Origin: Denitrobaculum tricleocarpae
GTDB lineage: Bacteria > Pseudomonadota > Alphaproteobacteria > Kiloniellales > Kiloniellaceae
Assembly (NCBI RefSeq): GCF_007004665.1
Contig: NZ_ML660052.1
Coordinates: 248,001 to 312,000, forward strand
DNA: 64,000 nucleotides
Reading direction: 5' to 3'
A program made the translations under genes and the position numbers. The notes beneath the pieces are model-generated. The model was not told the DNA's origin. It was given only the letters and a program-made list of their open reading frames with translations, and ran no database searches. Positions 45,244 to 54,831 of the stretch are shown piece by piece. Every line of letters begins with the position of its first letter. Position 1 is the stretch's first letter.

Positions 45244-45894
45244 TCAGCCGCCGGTACCGGACATGCCACCCGTCACGGCCATGATAATGGACTGGGCCAG
45301 GGTCCATACCAGCGCGATCATCATCTCGATGACGACTGCACCAAAACCTGCGGGAAGCGAGATTTCCAGGCTCCGGCTGTAGATAAAGATTTCGTAGGCG
45401 AGAGCATAAAGCGCCAGCCCCAGGAAGACGAGCAGTAGAAGCCCGGACGGCTGGTTTGCTGCCTCACCTGGCGTGGCGAGCCCCACGGATGAGGGATCTC
45501 CTGCGTTCGCGATGATGGTGGAAAAAATAAGACCGACTGGCAAAAGAAGACAGGCGTAAAATACGCGCGTCCAATTCAGCGCGACGATACAGCCGATAAA
45601 ATTCTTCTCCCATCCTATGACGTTGCATACGCCCATGAAAATCAGTGGGAAGACGAAAAGGTAGGCGATGTTGCTCATGAGCATGCTGAGAATGCTCAAT
45701 AGATTGACGGGCAGTTGCGGTGCAAAGATGAAGGATACGATCGTCATGACCGGGACCCAGAAGACCGCCGCGTAGAAGGATTTCCAAAAGCCGTCGACGC
45801 TCTTGTCGAAGTAGCTCACGGCGTTCGAATCAAACCGCATAAGCCGCCAGGCGCCGTACAGCGCGGTTCCAACCTCTGTTGAAGAGGGCTTCAT
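45244..45894 (-). CDS. conserved alphaproteobacterial membrane protein of unknown function
   Basis: 216 residues with about five hydrophobic segments and a soluble start (GTALYGAWRLMRFDSNAVSYFD). It overlaps the end of dapE by four bases, so it is the last gene of a dapD-dapE unit. From memory, homologues follow dapE in related genomes. No domain suggests an activity. Confidence 0.75.
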   Translation of the reverse strand: MKPSSTEVGTALYGAWRLMRFDSNAVSYFDKSVDGFWKSFYAAVFWVPVMTIVSFIFAPQLPVNLLSILSMLMSNIAYLFVFPLIFMGVCNVIGWEKNFIGCIVALNWTRVFYACLLLPVGLIFSTIIANAGDPSSVGLATPGEAANQPSGLLLLVFLGLALYALAYEIFIYSRSLEISLPAGFGAVVIEMMIALVWTLAQSIIMAVTGGMSGTGG

Positions 45895-47045
45895 GCCTTG
45901 AAATAACCTTCCAGTATTCCGCCGTAGATCGCTTCCAGTTGTGTAAGGTCTGAAAGCGGAACCTGCTCGTCGACTTTATGGGCCGTGTCGTTCAAGAGCC
46001 CCAACTCGGCAACCGGGCAAAAATCCTTGATAAAGCGCGCGTCCGACGTGCCACCCGTGGTACCGAGTTCTGGTGTCTGTTGCGTGACGTTCGCGACAGA
46101 GCTGACAACAAGGTCGCTGAAGGGGCCTGGCTTGGAGAGGAAGGATTCACCCGAAACCTTGAAGTCGAGGTCGTAACGGCCGCCAACCCTGTCCAAGCGC
46201 TCACGCACCCAATCCAGCACGCCCTTGCTGCTGTAAAGATCGTTAAAGCGGACATTGAACATTGCCCTGGCATCGGCCGGAATGACGTTTGTCACCGGAT
46301 TGCCGACATCGACGGATGTGATTTGCAGGCTGGTCGGCGGAAAGTGCTCGCTGCCGCCATCAAGCGGCTCCGTCGATATCGCATGCAGCATACACACGAG
46401 GCTGTGGACCGGGTTGTCGGCAAGCTGAGGATAGGCGGTGTGACCCTGTGTGCCACGCACCGTCAAGGTGCCGTTCATGCTGCCGCGCCGGCCGATCTTA
46501 ATCATATCACCGAGACGAGCGTTGCTGGTGGGTTCGCCGACAAGGCAGCAATCGAGTGTTTCGCCCCGCGCGCTCATCCACCGCAGCACCTTGCGGGTGC
46601 CGTTGATGCTGACGTCTTCTTCGTCGCCTGTGATCAACAGGCTGATCGAGCCATCCAAGTCGCGGCCTCGTTTATTCAGGAAAGCGGCCAGCGCCGTGAC
46701 AAAGCAGGCGATGGAGCCTTTCATGTCGACGGCACCACGTCCATACAGCACGCCGTCGATAATCTCGCCACCGAAAGGATCGACCTTCCAGGCGGCGGCG
46801 TCGCCGACCGGGACCACATCGGTGTGACCCGCGTAACAGAAGTTGGGACCGCTGCTGCCAAGACGGGCGTAGAGGTTCTCAACGTCTGGTGTGCCCTCGT
46901 CCGAGAATGTCATACGGTGACAGGTAAAGCCCAGATCCGTGAGAATTTTTTCAAGAAGAGTCAGTGCACCGCCTTCGACCGGCGTGATCGAAGGACAGCG
47001 GATCAATTGCTGGCTAAGTTCAATGACGTTGGGAGTAGCTGTCAT
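45891..47045 (-). CDS. dapE: succinyl-diaminopimelate desuccinylase
   Basis: 384 residues from MTATPNVIELSQQLIRCPSITP. Releases L,L-diaminopimelate in lysine and peptidoglycan synthesis. Dizinc M20 peptidase motifs: YAGHTDVVPVGD, GRGAVDMKG, LLITGDEEDVSINGT and the late GGTSDARFI. The frame continues open to 47372 but that stretch lies over dapD and is not part of the protein. 25 bases separate it from dapD. Confidence 0.95.
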   Translation of the reverse strand: MTATPNVIELSQQLIRCPSITPVEGGALTLLEKILTDLGFTCHRMTFSDEGTPDVENLYARLGSSGPNFCYAGHTDVVPVGDAAAWKVDPFGGEIIDGVLYGRGAVDMKGSIACFVTALAAFLNKRGRDLDGSISLLITGDEEDVSINGTRKVLRWMSARGETLDCCLVGEPTSNARLGDMIKIGRRGSMNGTLTVRGTQGHTAYPQLADNPVHSLVCMLHAISTEPLDGGSEHFPPTSLQITSVDVGNPVTNVIPADARAMFNVRFNDLYSSKGVLDWVRERLDRVGGRYDLDFKVSGESFLSKPGPFSDLVVSSVANVTQQTPELGTTGGTSDARFIKDFCPVAELGLLNDTAHKVDEQVPLSDLTQLEAIYGGILEGYFKA

Positions 47046-47070
47046 GTCTCGCGATCTATTCTGCCTCCGA

Positions 47071-47916
47071 TCAATCGCGCAATAGATCGTTGATGGAGGT
47101 CTTCGACCTGGTCCGCTCGTCAACCTGTTTGATGATGACCGCGCAGTAGAGGCTGGGGCCGGGCGTGCCATCGGGAAGCGGTTTGCCGGGAAGAGCGCCA
47201 GGAACGACGACCGAATAGGCCGGCACCCGGCCCATATGGATCTCGCCGGTTGTCCGATTGATAATCTTGGTCGATGCGCCGATAAAGACACCCATCGAAA
47301 GAACCGAGCCTTCTTCAACGACGACGCCTTCAACCACCTCGGAACGGGCGCCGATAAAGCAGTTGTCTTCAATAATTACAGGTCCGGCCTGAAGGGGCTC
47401 CAGGACACCACCGATTCCGGCGCCCCCCGAGAGGTGGACATTCTTGCCGATTTGGGCGCAGGAACCGACTGTGGCCCAGGTATCAACCATGGTGCCGCTA
47501 TCGACGTGCGCGCCCAGATTCACGAAGCTGGGCATCAAGACGACGCCGGGCGCGATGTAGGCGGAGTGGCGGACGGTGCAGTTCGGCACCGCGCGGAAGC
47601 CTGCTTCCCGAAAGCGGTTTTCCCCCCAGCCCTCGAACTTGGATGGGACCTTGTCCCACCAGTTGGTTGCTTGTCCTGGACCGCCGGGAATCGGGCTCAT
47701 GTCGTTGAGGCGGAAAGACAGCAAGACCGCTTTCTTGAGCCACTGATTGACCTGCCATCCCTCGGCGGTTTTTTCGGCGACGCGATAGGTGCCTGCATCC
47801 AGGCCGTTCAGGGCTTCACTTACGGCGTCACGGACTTCGCCGGTTGTCGTGGTCGAGATCTGGTCACGGTTGTCCCAGGCGGCATCGATGGCGGTTTGCA
47901 GGTCAGAGGCGTTCAT
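47071..47916 (-). CDS. dapD: tetrahydrodipicolinate N-succinyltransferase
   Basis: 281 residues. Transfers succinyl from succinyl-CoA to tetrahydrodipicolinate, the step before the aminotransferase and DapE. It has a helical N-domain, then a left-handed beta-helix of hexapeptide repeats ([39 protein letters not shown]) and a C-terminal PALPGK-like segment. First gene of the dapD-dapE unit. Confidence 0.96.
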   Translation of the reverse strand: MNASDLQTAIDAAWDNRDQISTTTTGEVRDAVSEALNGLDAGTYRVAEKTAEGWQVNQWLKKAVLLSFRLNDMSPIPGGPGQATNWWDKVPSKFEGWGENRFREAGFRAVPNCTVRHSAYIAPGVVLMPSFVNLGAHVDSGTMVDTWATVGSCAQIGKNVHLSGGAGIGGVLEPLQAGPVIIEDNCFIGARSEVVEGVVVEEGSVLSMGVFIGASTKIINRTTGEIHMGRVPAYSVVVPGALPGKPLPDGTPGPSLYCAVIIKQVDERTRSKTSINDLLRD

Positions 47917-48124
47917 AACAATTCCATAGCGTGAAGGTCCTAAACGACGCCGGGTCCCGGCACCTCGGTTAAGCGCCAGAATCGAGCCGTGGGAAGATGC
48001 GCGAGGGGCCCGGTTCTGTCAATGACTCTGGCGGCCGCTCCGGAGCCGAATTTCAGCGGAGAACAGGGGAAGACACTTACAGTGCTGATGCCGTCAAGCG
48101 GCTCACAATCGAGAAATTGACAGA

Positions 48125-48883
48125 TCACTCCGCGGCCGGGTCCAGAGCGATCGAAGTCAGCCAGTCGACAAGGTCGTTTGTTCGATAGTGCACGTAGGTA
48201 TTCTCCGAGCCACGCGCGCTGCCGTTACCATAGGTTTCCAGCCACACTGTTGTCATGCCCATGGCCGCAGCGGGCTCAAGATTCCGGGCTGTATCCTCGA
48301 AAAAAATCGCTTTGGACGGGTCAACCTGCAGGCTTGAAGTGAAGTCCTCATATGTCTCACGGGCCGGCTTTGGAAGGAAGTTGGCGCGTACAATATCGTA
48401 GATGTCGCTGAAATGCGTGGCAATGCCGAGCTGGTTCATGACGTTCAATGCGTGCGGCACCGAAGCATTGGTGAAGATGACCTTGCGTCCCGGTAAGCTG
48501 CCCAGGACACGATCGAGCTCGCGATTGGGAGTGATTCCGGAGACGTCGATTTCGTGCACGAACTCGAGGTAGCTCTGCGGATCTATGTCATGGAGCGTCA
48601 TCAAGCCGCGCAAGGTCGTACCATGCTCGCGAAAATACTGCTTCTGAAGTGTGCGCGCGCTCACAGGGTCCAGTCCCAGAAGCTGTTCCACAAACAAACC
48701 CATCCGCCGGTCGACTTGATCGAAAAGACTGGAGGATTCCGGGTAAAGCGTGTTGTCCAGGTCGAAGATCCAGGTGTCGATGTGTGAGAGGGATACCGCA
48801 TCTTTTTCGATATCGCTGTCCCGGAGGCTTGGGATGTCGGACTGGCTGATCATAACGCTCTCGTTAAACTCGGGACTGGCCAT
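48125..48883 (-). CDS. pyrimidine 5'-nucleotidase (HAD superfamily, SDT1-like)
   Basis: 252 residues. HAD motif I is DTWIFDLDNTLYP, motif II VIFTNAS, motif III around FLPKPARETYE and motif IV AIFFEDTARNLEPA. The alpha-helical cap and overall layout match the yeast SDT1/PHM8-type pyrimidine nucleotidases found beside dapD in many Alphaproteobacteria. Start could be 48883 or the ATG ten codons later (48853), which has GAGAG upstream. Confidence 0.85.
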   Translation of the reverse strand: MASPEFNESVMISQSDIPSLRDSDIEKDAVSLSHIDTWIFDLDNTLYPESSSLFDQVDRRMGLFVEQLLGLDPVSARTLQKQYFREHGTTLRGLMTLHDIDPQSYLEFVHEIDVSGITPNRELDRVLGSLPGRKVIFTNASVPHALNVMNQLGIATHFSDIYDIVRANFLPKPARETYEDFTSSLQVDPSKAIFFEDTARNLEPAAAMGMTTVWLETYGNGSARGSENTYVHYRTNDLVDWLTSIALDPAAE

Positions 48884-48905
48884 TAGAGATGGGGTCGCAC
48901 GTCGG

Positions 48906-49208
48906 CTATAAGTAGCGCCCGCGTTCCAAAATCTCCAAGGTGTATTCGCGATAAGTCATGCCAAGCTCCCTGGCGCGCTTAATTCGCATCCGGACAACCT
49001 CGATCGGTGGCGACTTCCAGACTTCCTCCTTGGCCTTCTTCCAGCAGACTCTCGCCCATGCGTTCGATTGATCCAGCGGCGGGCCGTTGTTGTGACCTAT
49101 GGGAGGAGGCGTGGGTTGTGGTCCGCGGAGGGCCTGGAGCTCTGCTTCGCGATAGCCGGAGGCGCTGCGCCGGCCGTAGGGCCAGAGTCTTCTCCGGGCT
49201 CTTGTCAC
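48906..49208 (-). CDS. small protein with GHNNGPPL motif
   Basis: 100 residues, GTG start. A basic N-terminus is followed by PPPIGHNNGPPLD, a motif I recognise from many uncharacterised alphaproteobacterial and phage-associated proteins, and a tryptophan-rich helical C-terminus (AWARVCWKKAKEEVWK, then RIKRARELGMTYREYTLEIL). No enzymatic motif is visible. It sits directly upstream of the nucleotidase gene on the same strand, 22 bases away. Confidence 0.7.
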   Translation of the reverse strand: MTRARRRLWPYGRRSASGYREAELQALRGPQPTPPPIGHNNGPPLDQSNAWARVCWKKAKEEVWKSPPIEVVRMRIKRARELGMTYREYTLEILERGRYL

Positions 49209-49300
49209 GAGGAGTAACCCTTGATGCTGGCAGGTTTTGTCAATTTCAATTAGATTCCACTATCGCGCAAAAAATCTACTATAATGATGCTTTGGGATAA

Positions 49301-49864
49301 ATGACTGAAATACTCGATGTTGCGGAGCTTGGAGACCGGATACGAAGTCTGCGTTTATCACGTGGGTTTTCTCTTCAAGACCTCTCGGGGCAGGCGTCTG
49401 TGAGCGTGAGTATGCTCTCGGCCGTGGAGCGGGGCGACAAAGTGGCTTCAATCCAGATCCTGCATCAAATTGCGCAAGCATTGAAGACATCAATCGACCG
49501 CCTGATCGAAGACGAGGCTCCACCTCGCGTGATCCTGTTGCGCCGTGTCGAGCAGGCAGTCGTAAATGATGGGTCAGGCTGGGTGCGCAGGCTGCTCTCG
49601 CCCGCCCTTCCCGGGCTCGAGTTCGAGATGACCCGTACACGCCTCGAACCCGGTGTCGAAGCAGGTGAATCTGGCCTGTGGGGTAGGGGTTTCCGGGCTT
49701 ATCTCGCTGTTGAAGATGGGGCGCTTACCGTGATTCTGGACGGGCGAATTTTTCACCTAGAAACAGGCGACAGTGCTTCCTTTGCGGGTGACAGCAGGTC
49801 CGTTTTTCGCAACGATAGCAATGCGACTTGTATTTACTACTTTTGTCTGAGTTCTGTGCTTTAG
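49301..49864 (+). CDS. XRE family transcriptional regulator with C-terminal cupin
   Basis: 187 residues. A helix-turn-helix of the Cro/CI type (residues of about 8-62: LGDRIRSLRLSRGFSLQDLSGQASVSVSMLSAVERGDKVAS) is joined to a cupin sensor domain (about 110-180) ending in GDSASFAGDSRSVFRNDSNATC. This is the layout of regulators of amine, amino-acid or polyamine use. The ligand and targets are unknown. Divergent from the GHNNGPPL gene. Confidence 0.88.
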   Translation: MTEILDVAELGDRIRSLRLSRGFSLQDLSGQASVSVSMLSAVERGDKVASIQILHQIAQALKTSIDRLIEDEAPPRVILLRRVEQAVVNDGSGWVRRLLSPALPGLEFEMTRTRLEPGVEAGESGLWGRGFRAYLAVEDGALTVILDGRIFHLETGDSASFAGDSRSVFRNDSNATCIYYFCLSSVL

Positions 49865-50015
49865 TCTGTTTCGGCGTGGTCCGATAGAAAACGAAAAGTC
49901 GCATAACAGCTATTCGATATCCGCTGTGAGTCTCACAACTCATTGTTTTTAAATAATTTAAATATCCAGCATTGAATGAATTCAGGCGTGTTTTGTTTGT
50001 GCCGAAACACTGGAT

Positions 50016-50030
50016 TTAAGTGGCTGTTAA
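50016..50030. promoter_or_regulatory. CtrA-type binding site upstream of the diguanylate cyclase gene
   Basis: TTAA (50016-50019), GTGGCTG, TTAA (50027-50030): a perfect TTAA-N7-TTAA site, 93 bases before the start codon at 50123, in an otherwise AT-rich leader. Confidence 0.5.
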
Positions 50031-50122
50031 CGTGATTACGGCAGTGTTTCGAACCTGAGCTGAAGGTATCGGCTCCGGCATAAAATGTTGCACAGTTGGT
50101 TTCTCAGGATGAGCGTTCGATT

Positions 50123-51940
50123 ATGGCGAAAACACAGCCTTTAGCGGTTTCACAGCAGCCGGCACCAGATGAGCAGGACAAACGCTCGCCCGGCAGCTTT
50201 GCCGATCTCGCTCTTTTCGCTCCTGGCGGCCCCTTCGAGAGCTATCCCGGTGCCGCCATGGTGGTCGGCCGGAATGGTTTGGTTCTGGGCGCGAATGCCG
50301 ATGCTGCGGCACTTGCGGGGCTGCTGCGCAGCGATCCTCCTCAAGAACTTCTCGCGGCGATCGAGGCCGCGCTTTACGGAAAATCCGCGCAGGTGAACCC
50401 ACTTCTCGTGCGCTCCCGGTCACAGTTCGGAGGCCTCGACGATGTCGAGGCCGCGGGCGGTATCTCGGCGGCCGGAGACAGTGCGACGGGCCGCCGGCAA
50501 GCATCGGGGGGCGACGCACCTGTAGAGCAGGCCTTGGATGTTGCGGTTCTGCCGTGGGTTGAAGGTGCGGCGGCTCTGCTGCTGGGCCGTGATGTCACGC
50601 TGGAACGCAGCTTGCGTGCGGCCTTGGTTGAATCGCGGCAGCGCTATAAAGATCTGGTTGAAATCTCATCCGACTTTTCCTGGGAGACGGATGCAGATGG
50701 AGACTTCACCTTTGTCTCACCCCGTGGCGCTCTTGGCTATGCGGCGTCTGAGATTGCGGGGAAGTCCGGAAGATCCTTGCTCGCTGACCCGCAAGGTCTG
50801 TCTCCCTTCAGTGTGACATCGGCGATCAGCGAGCAGGAATGCTGGGTGCGTGACGCGGACGGAGAAAATGTCTGTCTTCTGGTGACCGCCCTGCCGTTGA
50901 CAACTGCAGAGGGCGCTTGGGGAGGCGCTCGCGGTCTGTGCCGGGATGTTACGGATCTGCGCAGCCAGGAAGTGGCGCGCGCCGGGGCCCATCACCGGGA
51001 ACGTTTACTCGGACATATCCTCCGGATGGTGCGGGATCAGATCGAACCGGACCGTATGCTCGCGACGGCCGCCAGTTCACTCTTGCCGGCCTTGCCCGCC
51101 TCGGGCGCTGTCATTCACAGCAAAAGCGAAGATGGCGGGATGATTGCCGCTGCGGTTGCTGGTGAAGCGGTCCCTGAGGCCATGCTCGCGGCACAGGTCG
51201 AAGCAGTGCTGAAAGGGGCGGTTGAGGTCGAAACCGGAGATGAAACCGGTGTCGCCCTGTCCCTGGCCACCCAGTACGAGGGCGAGATCAACGGTGTTGC
51301 AACGGTTTGGCGGTGTGAAGGAACGCGCGCGTGGCAAGCGGAAGATCTTTTCGTCCTGCGTGAAGTCGTCACCCAGTTGGGCCTCGCCAACCGTCAGCTT
51401 GTCCGGCAGGAGGAACTGGAAAGGCTGTCCGCCACCGACCCGCTGACCGGACTGCTCAACCGTCGCAGCTTTACCGAGGCACTCGAAGCGCGCTTCGACT
51501 GGGCCAGAAAGCGTGGCAGCTCGGCGGCTTTGTTTTACATCGATCTGGATAATTTTAAGCAGGTGAACGACCGTTTCGGCCACCAGGCCGGCGATGACGT
51601 CCTCTTGCGCGTTACCGAGATCCTGCGCGCCCACATCCGCAACAGGGATGTTGCGGCGCGTCTTGGCGGTGATGAGTTCGCTTTGTTCTTCGATGACATG
51701 TCGGCTGATGCCGTGGCAGGCAAAGCCAAGGAGCTGCTCAAGGCATCCGAGCAGTTGAAGGCTCAGTCCGGTAGCCCCGAGCATCCCTTGGGTTTCTCTC
51801 TTGGGATTGCAGCATGGGATCCGGGGTCTCAGGAGAGCCTGAATTCGCTGGCGGAACGGGCCGATACCGCCATGTATGCCGCGAAGCGGCGGGGGAAGGG
51901 CGGCTTTGAAGTCGCCGCAGCAATTGGCGTGACCGAATAA
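50123..51940 (+). CDS. PAS-containing diguanylate cyclase (GGDEF)
   Basis: 605 residues. An N-terminal PAS-like segment (about 50-160) is followed by a second PAS (about 175-290, DLVEISSDFSWETDADGDFTFVSPRG), a GAF-like region (about 300-430) and a complete GGDEF domain (about 440-600). The active site is intact (GGDEF, residues 515-519), as is an RxxD inhibitory site five residues before it (RNRD), so it should make c-di-GMP with feedback inhibition. There are no membrane helices, so it is a cytoplasmic sensor. It ends overlapping the next start by one base. An ATG-proximal start is chosen; the frame opens at 50096. Confidence 0.9.
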   Translation: MAKTQPLAVSQQPAPDEQDKRSPGSFADLALFAPGGPFESYPGAAMVVGRNGLVLGANADAAALAGLLRSDPPQELLAAIEAALYGKSAQVNPLLVRSRSQFGGLDDVEAAGGISAAGDSATGRRQASGGDAPVEQALDVAVLPWVEGAAALLLGRDVTLERSLRAALVESRQRYKDLVEISSDFSWETDADGDFTFVSPRGALGYAASEIAGKSGRSLLADPQGLSPFSVTSAISEQECWVRDADGENVCLLVTALPLTTAEGAWGGARGLCRDVTDLRSQEVARAGAHHRERLLGHILRMVRDQIEPDRMLATAASSLLPALPASGAVIHSKSEDGGMIAAAVAGEAVPEAMLAAQVEAVLKGAVEVETGDETGVALSLATQYEGEINGVATVWRCEGTRAWQAEDLFVLREVVTQLGLANRQLVRQEELERLSATDPLTGLLNRRSFTEALEARFDWARKRGSSAALFYIDLDNFKQVNDRFGHQAGDDVLLRVTEILRAHIRNRDVAARLGGDEFALFFDDMSADAVAGKAKELLKASEQLKAQSGSPEHPLGFSLGIAAWDPGSQESLNSLAERADTAMYAAKRRGKGGFEVAAAIGVTE

Positions 51941-53175
51941 TGGGGAAAGCAGCAGCCGTGTCCGATCAGACACAAATATCATACGAAGAATCCAAGGAGC
52001 TTGCGAAGGATTCAAACATTTCCGTTCGGCTCGATCTTGCGCGAAGAAGTGACGTGCGCCCTGAGATCCTCTATTTCCTGGCCGAGGATCCCTCAGCGGA
52101 GGTCCGCCGTCAGATTGCTTCGAACAGCCTGACGCCGATCCAGGCTGATCTGATCCTGGCCAGGGATAGCGATGAAACTGTCCGGATCGATCTCGCTTCA
52201 AAGATCTCTGCGCTGCGTCCTGAGTTGGACAGTGACCAGCGGGAAAAGGCCGGACGTTACATCGCCGATGTTCTTGATATCCTGGCGCAGGATCAGACCA
52301 CGCGAGTTCGTCAGGTCCTCGCGGACACTCTGAAAGATGCCACTTATGCACCCGTGGCGGTGATTCGGCGCCTGGCGGCGGACGTCGAAGATGTTGTCGC
52401 CAATCCGATCCTGCAGTTCTCGCCAATCCTCAGTGATGAGGATCTTCTTGAGATCATTGACGGTGGCTGCGCCAGCGGCCGCCTGTGTGCGATTTCCCAG
52501 CGGCAGGGCCTGGGGGAGGCGGTCGCCGACGCAATCGTGTCCACGGACGACCGGGGCGCGGTGACGGCATTGCTTGAAAACAAATCCGCGCAGATCCGCG
52601 AGGAGATGCTCGACAAATTGGTCGAGCAGGCGCCACAGGTTGAAGTCTGGCATAAACCTCTTGTTGAGCGTCCGCAGCTCTCGCCAAAGGCAACCCGTCG
52701 GCTTGCGACTTTCGTTGCCAAAGCCCTGCTGAAAACACTTGAGCGGCGCGCCGGGCTTGATGAAGAGACGGCCCAGATGCTCGAAGCAGAGATGACTCGC
52801 CGGCTTAAGGAGGAAGAGGGCGGCGATGATGATTCACTTAAGCGGGCGCAAGAACTCCATGCGGCAGGTAAGCTGGATGACGAGACGCTGTCGGAAGCCT
52901 TGATTTCCGGTGACCGGGGTTTGGTGCGCTGCGGACTGGCCGTTCGATCCAAGCTCTCGATGGATCAGGTGAGCGAGATTCTCGCTTCTCGTTCTGCAAA
53001 GGGGGTCACGGCCCTGGCCTGGAAGGCGGACTGTTCCATGCGCTTCGCCATGCAGATCCAGCAACAGCTCGGTGGGATTCCGCCCAAGCAATTGGTGCAT
53101 GCACTGGACAACGGTGGCTATCCCATGGGTGACGAGGAACTGCAGTTCCAGTTGGAGCTCTTCCAGAAATCTTGA
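51940..53175 (+). CDS. DUF2336 domain-containing protein
   Basis: 411 residues, almost entirely helical, with HEAT-like repeats at the start (DSNISVRLDLARRSDVRPEILYFLAEDPSAEVRRQIASN). DUF2336 proteins are a family of unknown function in Alphaproteobacteria. The start codon overlaps the stop of the diguanylate cyclase (TAATG), so the two proteins are made together and may interact or share a signalling role. Confidence 0.82.
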   Translation: MGKAAAVSDQTQISYEESKELAKDSNISVRLDLARRSDVRPEILYFLAEDPSAEVRRQIASNSLTPIQADLILARDSDETVRIDLASKISALRPELDSDQREKAGRYIADVLDILAQDQTTRVRQVLADTLKDATYAPVAVIRRLAADVEDVVANPILQFSPILSDEDLLEIIDGGCASGRLCAISQRQGLGEAVADAIVSTDDRGAVTALLENKSAQIREEMLDKLVEQAPQVEVWHKPLVERPQLSPKATRRLATFVAKALLKTLERRAGLDEETAQMLEAEMTRRLKEEEGGDDDSLKRAQELHAAGKLDDETLSEALISGDRGLVRCGLAVRSKLSMDQVSEILASRSAKGVTALAWKADCSMRFAMQIQQQLGGIPPKQLVHALDNGGYPMGDEELQFQLELFQKS

Positions 53176-53207
53176 AGCGGGGCTAACGCGGGATGTGGCA
53201 GAAGTGA

Positions 53208-54116
53208 CTACTGTCGGCCGATTAAGGTTCCGATGCCCCGGTCCGTGAAGATTTCCAACAGCATGGAGTGCGGCATCCGGCCATCGATGATAACCGAAGC
53301 GTCGACCCCGTTTTCCACAGCATTCACGCAAGTCTCCAGCTTCGGAAGCATGCCGCCGTAGATGGTGCCGTCGTCCCGGAGTTCACGCACCCGCTCGGTA
53401 GTAAGATCTGTCAGCAGATTACCCTCTTTATCGAGGACTCCTGCGACATCCGTCAGCAACAGCAGGCGTGACGCGCCGACGGCCGCCGCAACCGCGCCGG
53501 CCACTGTATCCGCGTTGATGTTATAGGTCTGCCCATCTGCTCCCAAGCCGATGGGGGCGATCACCGGGATCATACCGGAACGTTCCAGCGAGGTCAGAAT
53601 CTGAGGGTTCACGCGACTGGGCTCCCCGACGAAGCCTAGGTCGAGAATCTTCTCGATATTTGATTCCTCGTCGCGCTTCGTCCGGCGCAGCTTGGTGGCC
53701 TGGATCAGGCCGCCGTCCTTGCCGGATAGGCCGATTGCGGTTCCACCCGCTGCGGTGATCGCGCTGACGATCTGTTTGTTGATCGAGCCGGAAAGCACCA
53801 TTTCGACGATTTCGACGGTTGCGGCGTCGGTGACGCGCAATCCGTCAATGAATTCGCTCTGTACCTTGAGGCGCTCGAGCATCTGTCCAATCTGCGGCCC
53901 GCCACCATGGACGACAATCGGATTGATGCCGATCTGCTTGAGCAAAACGATGTCGCTGGCGAAGATATCCGCCAGTTCCTGGTTACCCATGGCATGCCCG
54001 CCGTACTTGATCACAAAGGTCTTGCCCGTATAGCGTCGCATGAAGGGCAGGGCCTCGGTAATGGTCCGGGCGGTTCTCAACCAGTTCTTGGTGTCGCTGA
54101 AACTCTTGCTTGTCAT
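53208..54116 (-). CDS. argB: acetylglutamate kinase
   Basis: 302 residues. Phosphorylates N-acetylglutamate in arginine synthesis. Motifs: [47 protein letters not shown] and [10 protein letters not shown]. The N-terminal helix seen in arginine-inhibited hexameric enzymes is present ([18 protein letters not shown]). Last gene of the rpmH-to-argB run, 9 bases after engB. Confidence 0.96.
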   Translation of the reverse strand: MTSKSFSDTKNWLRTARTITEALPFMRRYTGKTFVIKYGGHAMGNQELADIFASDIVLLKQIGINPIVVHGGGPQIGQMLERLKVQSEFIDGLRVTDAATVEIVEMVLSGSINKQIVSAITAAGGTAIGLSGKDGGLIQATKLRRTKRDEESNIEKILDLGFVGEPSRVNPQILTSLERSGMIPVIAPIGLGADGQTYNINADTVAGAVAAAVGASRLLLLTDVAGVLDKEGNLLTDLTTERVRELRDDGTIYGGMLPKLETCVNAVENGVDASVIIDGRMPHSMLLEIFTDRGIGTLIGRQ

Positions 54117-54125
54117 GGCCGAAGT

Positions 54126-54821
54126 CTAACGGTCTGGCGCCGGGTCTGCCAGTGTTGCGAGCATCGCCCGCAACTCGGCGATGCCTTTCGCCTTGTGTGA
54201 CGAGGTGACGGCCACTTCCGGGTGAGCGGCAGGACGTTTTGCCAACTCGGTCTCGACCGACTTCAGCACGGCCGCGAGGCCTGATGCTTTGAGCTTGTCG
54301 GTCTTGGTGAGCACCACCTGATAGGATACGGCGGCAACGTCGAGTTCGGACATGATCTCGCGGTCATTTTCCTTCAGGCCGTGCCGCGAATCGATCAGAA
54401 GACAGACCCTGCGCAACTCAGTCCGGCCCTTGAGGTAGTCGCGGGTCAGTCCGGTCCAGCGTTTCACGTCGGTCTTGGCTGCCCGCGCATAGCCATAGCC
54501 AGGGAGATCCACAAGAACCAGCCGTCCGCCAAGCCCGAAGAAGTTGAGCTGTTGCGTGCGTCCCGGCGTATGTGATGTCCTGGCAAGCGTTTTCCGGCCG
54601 GTCAGCGCATTCACCAGACTGGACTTGCCAACGTTGGAGCGGCCGGCAAAGGCGATCTCAGGGAGGCCCAAGTTCGGCAATTGCCCGTCCTGGGCTGCCG
54701 CCGTCAGAAACTGACATTCCTTGGCAAAAAGCAGCCGGCCGACCTCAAGAGCTTCCTGCCGCGTGGTCTGGTCATCGCCGTCGGTGCCGAGGGGCGAACC
54801 AGGCTCGCTATCGTTTGCCAT
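54126..54821 (-). CDS. engB: ribosome biogenesis GTP-binding protein YihA/YsxC
   Basis: 231 residues. Essential GTPase for large-subunit assembly. G1 [15 protein letters not shown]3 DLPGYGYA, G4 TKTDKLKA and G5-like TSSHKAKG are all present. The ATG at 54821 avoids overlap with yidC, which ends at 54832; a longer frame from 54872 is possible. Confidence 0.93.
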   Translation of the reverse strand: MANDSEPGSPLGTDGDDQTTRQEALEVGRLLFAKECQFLTAAAQDGQLPNLGLPEIAFAGRSNVGKSSLVNALTGRKTLARTSHTPGRTQQLNFFGLGGRLVLVDLPGYGYARAAKTDVKRWTGLTRDYLKGRTELRRVCLLIDSRHGLKENDREIMSELDVAAVSYQVVLTKTDKLKASGLAAVLKSVETELAKRPAAHPEVAVTSSHKAKGIAELRAMLATLADPAPDR

Positions 54822-54831
54822 CGCGTCAGGA

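Noticed and set aside
45978-47093. 371-codon plus-strand open frame
   Set aside because: Antisense shadow of dapE.
47046-47372. 109-codon N-terminal extension of dapE
   Set aside because: It overlies dapD in another frame. DapE proteins begin at the MTATPNVIEL position.
51077-52426. 449-codon open frame on the minus strand
   Set aside because: It is the antisense shadow of the diguanylate cyclase and DUF2336 genes, whose domains are unmistakable on the plus strand.
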